Shown here: piece by piece, positions 1-6,173 of the stretch
Layout: each line of letters opens with the position of its first letter
Position numbering within the stretch: the stretch's first letter is position 1
DNA from: Bacteroidales bacterium
Lineage (GTDB): Bacteria; Bacteroidota; Bacteroidia; Bacteroidales; UBA7960
DNA: 9,906 nucleotides
Direction: 5' to 3'
NCBI GenBank assembly: GCA_007122505.1
Contig: SKTQ01000260.1
Span: 1-9,906, forward strand
Position numbers and translations under genes: made by a program
The notes under the pieces: model-generated
What the model saw: the letters and a program-made list of their open reading frames with translations, nothing else
Database searches by the model: none
What the model was told of the DNA's origin: nothing

Positions 1-208
1 CCTGTCCCTACAAATATCCCCGTTAAATTAACCGCAGGCCGGTCAAGCCCGGCCTATACAAACGGATCCGAAGGATGTTTATTAAAAAAATCAGGGTAAT
101 CGTTGGTTGTTTTAATTTTCCCCCGCAGCCTCGGTATAGGCCGGGCTTGACCGGCCTAAAAATGTCTTGTTGCAAGGGCTGAATGTAGGGACAGGGCTTG
201 ACCTGTCC
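1..208. repeat. Nested inverted-repeat element (REP/MITE-like), cut by the left window edge
   Basis: Two nested perfect inverted repeats are visible. The outer arms are 1-12 and 184-195 (12 bp, CCTGTCCCTACA and its complement). The inner arms are 36-59 and 134-157 (24 bp). Each inner arm is itself a hairpin with stem AGGCCGG/CCGGCCT (7 bp) and a 6-nt loop TCAAGC or GCTTGA. A third hairpin at 189-208 has a different stem, GGACAGG/CCTGTCC, around the same GCTTGA loop. By symmetry the matching left hairpin should lie just before base 1. The central spacer, 60-133, shows no repeat or coding signal. There is no transposase in the window. The layout resembles REP-type or other non-autonomous intergenic repeats, but the family is not identified. 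Confidence 0.75.
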
Positions 209-330
209 ATCACAACAGCCGTAATGTTTTCAGCACAAAAAAAAGTTTTGCCTAATTTGCCATTTGTTGATAGACGTGCATATATAACTGTGTGTGGTTG
301 TATATGGGTGTCCTATCCGGAAAACAGGAA
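209..330. other. Intergenic spacer without recognisable features
   Basis: This AT-rich stretch lies between the nested inverted repeats and the rpsA terminator. I see no open frame with coding character, no TAnnTTTG-type promoter box, and no hairpin of note. The long plus-strand frame that enters here at 167 continues antisense through rpsA and is a shadow of it. Confidence 0.5.
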
Positions 331-369
331 AAAGCAGGGTTGTCCCGCAATCCGGAACAACCCTGCTTT
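323..369 (-). terminator. Rho-independent terminator of rpsA
   Basis: A perfect 13-bp stem, AAAGCAGGGTTGT (331-343) with its complement at 357-369, encloses a 13-nt loop that contains a TCCGGA palindrome. Read on the minus strand, the stem ends in TTT and is followed by TTCCTGTTTT, giving a U-rich tail. It begins 22 bp after the rpsA stop codon, the right place to end that transcript. Confidence 0.85.
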
Positions 370-391
370 AAAGGTTCTGACACCAAAAACG

Positions 392-2872
392 CTATGCGTC
401 TTTTTCTTCGTCAGAAGGTTTTTCTTCCTTAGCATCTTCCTTAGCGGCTTTCTCCTCTGTGTCTTCCGAAGTCTTATCCTCGTCTTTCTTCTTTGTGGCC
501 GCCTTGGTGGTCTTCTTCTTGGCAGGTGCTTTTTTAGCCTTCGTGGTTTTTTTGGTTTCTTCGCTTGCTTTTTCATCCTCATCCGCCTTTTCTTCCTTAG
601 CGGCATCCTTTCCCTCATCCTCTGCAGGCGTTTCTTCCTTTTTGGAAACCTTCTTTTTTGCAGGCTTATCCTCAACAGCTTCTGCCTTCTCCGCTTCAGG
701 TTTTTCTTCCTTAGCGGCTTCCTTTTTCTCATCCTCCGCAGGCGCTGCTTCCTCTTTGGAAGCCTTTTTTGCCGGTTTTTCCTCAGCAACTTCTGCCTTC
801 TCTGTATCGGCTTTCTTTTGCTCAGCTTCGGCCTGGGCTATTTCTTCTGCTTCCTTCTTCTTTTTCTCCTCGGCAGCCTTTGCTTCCAGCTTTTTGATCG
901 CCTCCTCTTTCTTCGCTGTAAGGGCCGACTGTTCTGTCTTTTCTATTTCAGACTTCAGGTTCGCCAGTGCATCAATGTCGCCAAGCGTGGTTTTCTCCAG
1001 GCTGTCTTTCATTTTCTTCACAGCTTTCCTGGTATCCTTCTCTTTCGATTTACGATCAGAGGCTTCAGATGCCCTTTCAGCATATTTAATGTCCTGGTAA
1101 ACCTTGGTATGGGAAACAACGATCTTTTTGCTTTCTTTGTTGAATTCAATGACTTTGAAATCAAGTGTTTCGTCCATCTTGGCCGTTGTTCCGTCTTCTT
1201 TCACGATATGCCTTGTGGGTGCAAAACCTTCTACACCATAAGGAAGGGCAACAATAACACCTTTGTCGGAAGTGCCCACGATGGTACCTTGGTGAACAGA
1301 ATCAATGGTGAATACCGATTCAAATACATCCCATGGGTTTTCTTCAAGTTGCTTGTGACCAAGGCTTAAGCGGCGGTTTTCCTTATCCACATCAAGGACA
1401 ACCACTTCAATGCTTTCGCCAATTTTGGTAAACTCAGCAGGATGCTTGATCTTTTTGCTCCATGAGAGGTCGCTGATATGGATCAGTCCGTCAACGCCTT
1501 CTTCCAGTTCGACAAAAATACCGAAGTTGGTAAAGTTTCTAACGGTGGCGGTCGTTTTGGTGCCTACAGCATATTTTTCGTGGATGTTTGCCCATGGATC
1601 CGGTATCAGTTGTTTGATACCCAACGACATCTTTCTGTCTTCACGGTCCAGTGTCAATATCACGGCCTCCACTTCGTCGCCTACTTTAAGGAAATCCTGT
1701 GCTGTACGCAGGTGCTGCGACCATGACATTTCTGAAACATGGATCAGGCCTTCCACGCCGGAGGCAATCTCTATGAATGCCCCATAATCGGCGATAACAA
1801 CCACTTTTCCTTTCACCTTGTCGCCCACCTTCAGGTTTGGATCCAGCGAATCCCACGGATGCGGGGTAAGCTGCTTGAGACCGAGGGCAATACGTTTTTT
1901 GTTTTCATCAAAATCAAGGATAACCACATTGATTTTCTCATCCAGCTTAACGATCTCTTCAGGATGATTGATGCGGCCCCACGACAAGTCGGTAATATGG
2001 ATCAATCCATCTACGCCGCCAAGGTCAACAAATACACCGTAAGAAGTGATGTTTTTGACCGTGCCTTCCAGGATCTGTCCTTTTTCAAGCTTCGCAATGA
2101 TCTCAGCTTTCTGAATCTCCAGCTCAGCTTCGATGAGTGCTTTGTGCGACACCACCACGTTCTTGTATTCATGGTTGATTTTCACCACTTTAAAGTCCAT
2201 GGTTTTGCCAACATAAATATCGTAATCACGGATGGGTTTCACGTCAATCTGTGAACCGGGCAAGAAGGCCTCAATGCCAAATACATCCACAATCAAACCG
2301 CCTTTGGTGCGGCATTTTACAAAACCCTGGATGATTTCGTCATTGTCTTTGGCTGCATTGATACGCTCCCATGAGCGCAGGGTACGCGCCTTTTTGTGCG
2401 ACAGGACCAACTGGCCAGTGCTGTCTTCCTGGCTTTCAACATATACCTCAATGGTGTCGCCATGTTTGAGGTTTTGATTGTACCTTAGTTCGGCCGCCGG
2501 AATCACACCATCCGACTTAAACCCAATGTTTACGACGATTTCACGGGTGTTCATGGAAACAACCGTACCGTCGATCACCTCACCTTCGCCGATAGACTTC
2601 AGCGTTTCTGCGTACATGTCTTCCATGCGCTTGCGCTCAGTCTCCGAGTACAATTCCTGCTTCTTGTCAACAGCTTCCCAGTCGAACTCGCCGGGTACCT
2701 GTTGAGGAAATTCACTTTTTGTCTCTACGGGGAGGTCTTCACTGCCAATGGGGTTCTGCGGATCTTCAATCTTTACTTCCTCAGTGTTGGCTTTGGGTTC
2801 TTCTGCCTGGTCGGTCACTTTTACCACAGGCTTTTCTTCCGGCGTACCGGGATCTTTTTGTTCTTCTGACAT
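392..2872 (-). CDS. rpsA: 30S ribosomal protein S1 with long charged C-terminal tail
   Basis: This 826-residue protein binds mRNA and delivers it to the 30S subunit. The N-terminal ~60 residues are acidic and Pro-rich. Six S1/OB-fold repeats follow at about 98-162, 178-246, 264-334, 351-421, 438-508 and 525-590. Repeats 3-6 carry the typical G-V-x-G-L-I-H-x-S/T-D/E-L/M-S-W or related cores. A conserved K-T-T-L-G-D-I-D-A-L segment (627-636) usually lies near the C-terminus of Bacteroidota S1 proteins. Here about 180 further residues (645-826) follow, made almost entirely of Lys, Glu and Ala, with a basic T-K-A-K-K-A-P-A-K-K-K block near 777-787. The ATG at 2872 has an AT-rich leader (TTATTTATTTA) and no Shine-Dalgarno sequence, normal for the phylum. 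It appears monocistronic, with a promoter near 3066 and a terminator at 323-369. The S1 identity is certain; the role of the tail is unknown. Confidence 0.97.
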   Translation of the reverse strand: MSEEQKDPGTPEEKPVVKVTDQAEEPKANTEEVKIEDPQNPIGSEDLPVETKSEFPQQVPGEFDWEAVDKKQELYSETERKRMEDMYAETLKSIGEGEVIDGTVVSMNTREIVVNIGFKSDGVIPAAELRYNQNLKHGDTIEVYVESQEDSTGQLVLSHKKARTLRSWERINAAKDNDEIIQGFVKCRTKGGLIVDVFGIEAFLPGSQIDVKPIRDYDIYVGKTMDFKVVKINHEYKNVVVSHKALIEAELEIQKAEIIAKLEKGQILEGTVKNITSYGVFVDLGGVDGLIHITDLSWGRINHPEEIVKLDEKINVVILDFDENKKRIALGLKQLTPHPWDSLDPNLKVGDKVKGKVVVIADYGAFIEIASGVEGLIHVSEMSWSQHLRTAQDFLKVGDEVEAVILTLDREDRKMSLGIKQLIPDPWANIHEKYAVGTKTTATVRNFTNFGIFVELEEGVDGLIHISDLSWSKKIKHPAEFTKIGESIEVVVLDVDKENRRLSLGHKQLEENPWDVFESVFTIDSVHQGTIVGTSDKGVIVALPYGVEGFAPTRHIVKEDGTTAKMDETLDFKVIEFNKESKKIVVSHTKVYQDIKYAERASEASDRKSKEKDTRKAVKKMKDSLEKTTLGDIDALANLKSEIEKTEQSALTAKKEEAIKKLEAKAAEEKKKKEAEEIAQAEAEQKKADTEKAEVAEEKPAKKASKEEAAPAEDEKKEAAKEEKPEAEKAEAVEDKPAKKKVSKKEETPAEDEGKDAAKEEKADEDEKASEETKKTTKAKKAPAKKKTTKAATKKKDEDKTSEDTEEKAAKEDAKEEKPSDEEKDA
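587..802 (-). repeat. Tandem in-frame duplication in the rpsA tail
   Basis: Residues 691-724 (bases 701-802) and 728-762 (bases 587-691) of S1 are near copies. Both run E-K-A-E-[VA]-[AV]-E-[ED]-K-P-A-K-K, then S-K-(K)-E-E, P-A-E-D-E-x-K-[ED]-A-A-K-E-E-K. The DNA copies remain similar, for example TTCTTCCTTAGCGGC occurs in both, so a relatively recent segmental duplication is likely. It lies wholly in the low-complexity tail and keeps the frame. Confidence 0.8.
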
Positions 2873-3060
2873 TAAATAAATAATCTGCTGTGGTTTTCCG
2901 GAAACATTGCATCGGATTATGCCGGTTCTTTCAAATTGACATCATGTCTGATGATTGCCACATTCTTACATACAACCGACGAACACCGGTGTTAGGCTCT
3001 GCTCAGTGGCCATTTACCGGAAAACCGGGTTAAACAATAAAATTCAGGGCCCGCAAACGG
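2873..3060 (-). promoter_or_regulatory. rpsA 5' leader with long-range inverted repeat
   Basis: The inferred untranslated leader is about 185 nt. Its most notable feature is a perfect 10-bp inverted repeat, GGTTTTCCGG at 2892-2901 and CCGGAAAACC at 3017-3026, which could close a domain of about 115 nt. Inside are a 12-bp perfect palindrome AACACCGGTGTT (2982-2993) and a small ATCAT/ATGAT hairpin (2941-2955). The upstream arm can instead form a local CCGG-TTTT-CCGG hairpin (3017-3028), so two exclusive folds are possible. S1 is known to autoregulate its own mRNA in E. coli; a similar role here is inference. No known riboswitch or ribosomal-protein leader motif was recognised. Confidence 0.45.
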
Positions 3061-3065
3061 GACTG

Positions 3066-3096
3066 CAAAATTAGAAAAATTTCAGAAAACAAAAAA
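3066..3096 (-). promoter_or_regulatory. Bacteroidota-type promoter for rpsA
   Basis: The minus strand reads TAATTTTG at 3073-3066, an exact match to the TAnnTTTG -7 box of Bacteroidota housekeeping sigma factors. The -33 element is less clear: a T-run ending in TTTTTTG lies at 3096-3090, with TTTG itself only 16 nt from the -7 box. The expected start is close to 3060, giving a leader of about 185 nt before the rpsA ATG. No better box lies closer to the gene. Confidence 0.55.
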
Positions 3097-3133
3097 CTAT
3101 AAATCAGGATTTAAGCTTTGTGCGGTATCAAAG

Positions 3134-5578
3134 CTATGCGGGCTGATCCACTTTTTCCTTCAGCATACTCAGGTCTGCCACCTCGATCATTTCTGTAATA
3201 TATTTAAAATCAACACCTTTTAGATATATCGGGTTGATTTCCTCCACATTTTTCCTGTTTTCCTCAGAAAGGATGATGGTTGAAATACCGGCACGTTTGG
3301 CTGCAAGGATTTTTTCCTTGATACCGCCAACGGGCAATACCTTTCCTCTGAGTGTTATTTCAGCCGTCATAGCCACACCGGGCCTGATCTTACGGCGGGT
3401 AAAGGCAGATGCCAGGGCGGCAAACATGGTGATACCTGCGGATGGGCCATCTTTTGGCGTAGCTCCTTCGGGCACGTGCATGTGCACATTGTAGGTCTGA
3501 AACATGCGCGGATCAATATTCAGTTTAGCGGAATGCGACTTCAGGTATTCAAAGGCAAGGGTTGCCGATTCCTTCATTACGTCGCCCAGGTTTCCTGTAA
3601 GGGTTAGCCCGCCTTTGCCCTTGCTGAGGCTTGCTTCCACAAACAACACCTCACCGCCCGAATAGGTCCAGGCCAGCCCGGTCATCACACCGGCCATGTC
3701 CTTCAGCAGGGTCTGATCTCTGCTGTATTTCGGAGCCCCCAGTATCGATTTCACCTCTTCATGCGTGAGTGCAGGCTTTTTTTCGTCACCCAGAACAATG
3801 TCGCGGGCCCGTGACCGCGCAATTTTGGCAATGGTTTTTTCGAGGCTTCTGACACCCGATTCGCGGGTATAGTCCTGGATGATCTGCTCCAAAACGGCTT
3901 TACTGAACTTCAACTGCGTTTTTTTCAGGCCATGGGCGTCCAGCTGTTTGGGAATCAGATGACGGCGGGCGATCTCCTGCTTCTCTTCCACAATATAGCC
4001 ACTCAGATCGATCACTTCCATCCTGTCGCGCAACGCAGGCTGAACCCCTGCCAGCGAATTGGCTGTGGCAATGAACATTATGTTGGAAAGGTCATATTCT
4101 ACCTCCAGGTAGTTGTCGTGAAAAGTGCCGTTTTGTTCCGGGTCCAGCACTTCCAGCAATGCAGAAGAAGGGTCTCCGCTGAAGGTTTTGTAACCCACCT
4201 TGTCCACCTCATCCAATACAAATACAGGATTTGATGAGCCGGCTTTTTTCAGGTTCTGGATAATGCGACCGGGCATGGCGCCAACATAAGTTTTCCGGTG
4301 ACCCCGGATCTCCGCCTCGTCGCGCAAACCGCCAAGCGACATACGTATATATTTTCGGCCGATGGCATTGGCAATGGAACGTCCCAAAGAGGTTTTCCCA
4401 ACCCCGGGAGGACCAACAAAACAGAGAATGGGCGACTTCATATCACCCTTTAATTTCAATACTGCCAGATACTCCAGGATCCGATCCTTGATCTTTTCCA
4501 AACCGTAGTGATCCCTGTCCAATATACGCTGAGCTTTTTTCAGATCAAAATTGTCGGATGTAAACTCATTCCAGGGCAGTTCCACCATGGTTTCCAGGTA
4601 GTGCATTTGCACCGTATATTCCATGGCCGCCGGATTCATGCGCTGCAACCTTGACAGTTCCTTTTCAAAAACTTCTTTAACCTGTTTTACCCATTTCTTT
4701 TTTTCTGCCTTTTCTCTCAGGTTTTTGATCTGTTGCTCCTGCGGATTGCCTCCCAGTTCTTCCTGGATGGTTTTAAGCTGCTGCCCCAGGATGTAATCTC
4801 TTTGCTGCTTGTCAATATCAACCTTCACCTTCGACTGGATCTGGTTCTTAAGCTCAACCACCTGGAGTTCGCGCTTTAAATGGCTGAGCACAACGTTGGC
4901 CCTGGATTTGACATCCGGAATTTCCAGCAACTTCTGTTTTTCCTGAACCTCAATATTCAGATTGGAAGAAATGAAGTTTACCAGAAAAACAGGACTCTCA
5001 ATGTTTTTCAGTGCAAATGCAGCTTCGCTGGGCACATTGGGAGACAGTTTTACGATTTGAATGGCAAGGTCTTTTATTGTGGATATCAGTGCGTTGAATT
5101 TTTCATCATTTGTGGGTAGTTCACCGGAGTCATAGGCCGTAACCCTGGCCATAAAATAGGGCTCATCGCCGGTCATTTCCTGCAGTTCAAAACGCTTCTT
5201 TCCCTGTATGATGACGGTGGTGTTGCCGTCGGGCATTTGCAGGATCTTGATGATATGGGCGGCCGTACCCACCTTGTTGAGCTCTCCGAATGCCGGATCC
5301 TCGGCCGAAGCGTCCTTTTGCGATACCACACCGATGATGCGCGACTTTTTATAAACCTCGCGAACAAGCGCAATGGATTTGTCGCGGCTTACCGTGATGG
5401 GGATCACCACACCCGGAAATAAAACCGTGTTTTTCAGTGGAAGAATGGCCAGTTCTTCGGGTATATCCTCTTTGGCCATTTGTTGCTCTTCTTCTGTGGA
5501 GAGCAAGGGAATAAATTCACTGTCGGAATCCATCCCTGATTGCAAAATAAAAAAATCTCTGTCGAATAAATCAGTCAT
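3134..5578 (-). CDS. lon: ATP-dependent protease La (Lon, LonA type)
   Basis: Lon is a cytoplasmic homohexameric AAA+ serine protease that unfolds and degrades damaged and regulatory proteins. From the ATG at 5578 it has 814 residues, normal for LonA. In that numbering: an N-terminal substrate-binding LON domain at about 40-240 (starting L-A-I-L-P-L-K-N-T-V-L-F-P-G), a coiled-coil linker at about 240-330, Walker A G-P-P-G-V-G-K-T at 389-396, Walker B F-V-L-D-E-V-D-K at 453-460, and a C-terminal protease domain with catalytic Ser713 (P-K-D-G-P-S-A-G) and Lys756 (G-G-I-K-E-K), 43 residues apart as in E. coli Lon. The frame is open up to 5644, but that longer start would place coding sequence over the promoter-like boxes and add a residue stretch with no LonA character. 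Met at 5533 (M-D-S-D-S-E-F) is an equally reasonable start. No heat-shock element was recognised. Confidence 0.96.
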   Translation of the reverse strand: MTDLFDRDFFILQSGMDSDSEFIPLLSTEEEQQMAKEDIPEELAILPLKNTVLFPGVVIPITVSRDKSIALVREVYKKSRIIGVVSQKDASAEDPAFGELNKVGTAAHIIKILQMPDGNTTVIIQGKKRFELQEMTGDEPYFMARVTAYDSGELPTNDEKFNALISTIKDLAIQIVKLSPNVPSEAAFALKNIESPVFLVNFISSNLNIEVQEKQKLLEIPDVKSRANVVLSHLKRELQVVELKNQIQSKVKVDIDKQQRDYILGQQLKTIQEELGGNPQEQQIKNLREKAEKKKWVKQVKEVFEKELSRLQRMNPAAMEYTVQMHYLETMVELPWNEFTSDNFDLKKAQRILDRDHYGLEKIKDRILEYLAVLKLKGDMKSPILCFVGPPGVGKTSLGRSIANAIGRKYIRMSLGGLRDEAEIRGHRKTYVGAMPGRIIQNLKKAGSSNPVFVLDEVDKVGYKTFSGDPSSALLEVLDPEQNGTFHDNYLEVEYDLSNIMFIATANSLAGVQPALRDRMEVIDLSGYIVEEKQEIARRHLIPKQLDAHGLKKTQLKFSKAVLEQIIQDYTRESGVRSLEKTIAKIARSRARDIVLGDEKKPALTHEEVKSILGAPKYSRDQTLLKDMAGVMTGLAWTYSGGEVLFVEASLSKGKGGLTLTGNLGDVMKESATLAFEYLKSHSAKLNIDPRMFQTYNVHMHVPEGATPKDGPSAGITMFAALASAFTRRKIRPGVAMTAEITLRGKVLPVGGIKEKILAAKRAGISTIILSEENRKNVEEINPIYLKGVDFKYITEMIEVADLSMLKEKVDQPA

Positions 5579-5598
5579 ATAATACAATGTCAAAATGT

Positions 5599-5629
5599 CA
5601 CAATTATCGAAAAACGGCCAATCTGGCAA
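5599..5629 (-). promoter_or_regulatory. Possible promoter for lon
   Basis: On the minus strand TTG (5629-5627) is followed after 20 nt by TAATTGTG (5606-5599), one mismatch from TAnnTTTG. Transcription would start near 5592, some 15 nt before the ATG at 5578 and about 60 nt before the alternative ATG at 5533. The match is imperfect and based on consensus only. Confidence 0.35.
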
Positions 5630-5644
5630 CAATCCAAAAGCCAA

Positions 5645-5931
5645 AGCACATACTGAGGAAATGGAATATTAAGCTTTAAATCTATACAGCACCGTACAGC
5701 CGCAATTTCCAACGAAGTTACAATGAACGTTCCTCATACTGAAACAATGAGCGTGCCATGATGTTCGCTGGCAGCCATAACCGGATGCATATTAACTGTG
5801 CAGGATCACAAGGGCCGTAATTTCAGACCTCCTGATCCTACCACTGAATATCAATTAGCTATAACTCTTGTGTCGCAAAATGGTAATGTCGCGATTTATA
5901 TAAGGGTTTTATAAAACCTTTAATCTTTGTG
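5645..5931. other. Intergenic spacer upstream of lon, no gene found
   Basis: I see no coding frame, tRNA or promoter box I would defend in this stretch. Two inverted repeats are present. AGGATCA (5802-5808) pairs with TGATCCT (5833-5839) across a 24-nt loop. TAAGGGTTTT (5901-5910) pairs with AAAACCTTTA (5913-5922), with a single G-T pair and almost no loop. Neither has a U-tract, so neither looks like a terminator. Confidence 0.5.
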
Positions 5932-6119
5932 TTTTTCTTTGCGTCTTTTGCGTCTTTGCGGTGAAAAAAAATTACCACTAAGACACGGAGGACACAAAGG
6001 TTACACGAATAATTCATAAAAGAACTTCCTTTGTGTAACCTTTGTGTCCTTTGTGGTAAAAAAACAGCCACAAAGCGCTGCACTGAGTTTATCGAAGTGG
6101 CACAAAGGATACAAAAAAG
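5932..6119. repeat. Composite Bacteroidota intergenic repeat
   Basis: This non-coding block combines several short repeats. CTTTGCGTC-type units (5939-5962) are followed by a perfect 18-bp inverted repeat, AGGACACAAAGGTTACAC at 5989-6006 with its complement at 6033-6050, around a 26-nt loop. The pairing continues after an asymmetric bulge through TTACCAC (5972-5978) and GTGGTAA (6053-6059). Further on, a 25-bp segment (6076-6100) with the CACTGAGTTTATCGAAGTG motif sits between two CACAAAG copies (6069-6075, 6101-6107). From familiarity, both motif types recur in intergenic regions of Bacteroidota genomes. Translated, they give K-D-A-K-D-A-K-K-like peptides that are often mis-called as genes. 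Confidence 0.75.
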
Positions 6120-6173
6120 GTGCAAGGCCAAACGGACTCACACCCTTTTCAAAGTCTGCGCAAAACCATGGGG

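Noticed and set aside
1..208. Insertion sequence with transposase
   Set aside because: Inverted repeats are present but there is no transposase frame inside or beside them in the window. Only a non-autonomous repeat can be supported.
167..1369. 400-codon open frame on the plus strand
   Set aside because: It runs antisense through the low-complexity tail and last S1 repeats of rpsA. Its Phe/Leu/Arg-rich product is the complement of Lys/Glu codons. There is no independent sign of coding.
3114..3135. AGCTTTG/CAAAGCT hairpin at the end of lon as terminator
   Set aside because: The stem is only 7 bp, overlaps the stop codon and has no U-tract after it on the minus strand. I would not call it a terminator.
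5579..5644. Longer start for lon at 5644
   Set aside because: The extra 22 residues do not resemble Lon, and their DNA contains the promoter-like boxes at 5599-5629. Starts at 5578 or 5533 fit better.
5932..6119. CRISPR array
   Set aside because: The repeated words are short, irregularly spaced and in both orientations. There are no uniform repeats with unique spacers and no cas genes.
5859..6131. 90-codon minus-strand frame in the intergenic region before lon
   Set aside because: It is the translation of the CTTTGCGTC/CACAAAGG repeats (H-R-K-D-A-K-D-A-K-K pattern), a familiar false gene in Bacteroidota genomes. The frame has no other conserved part.
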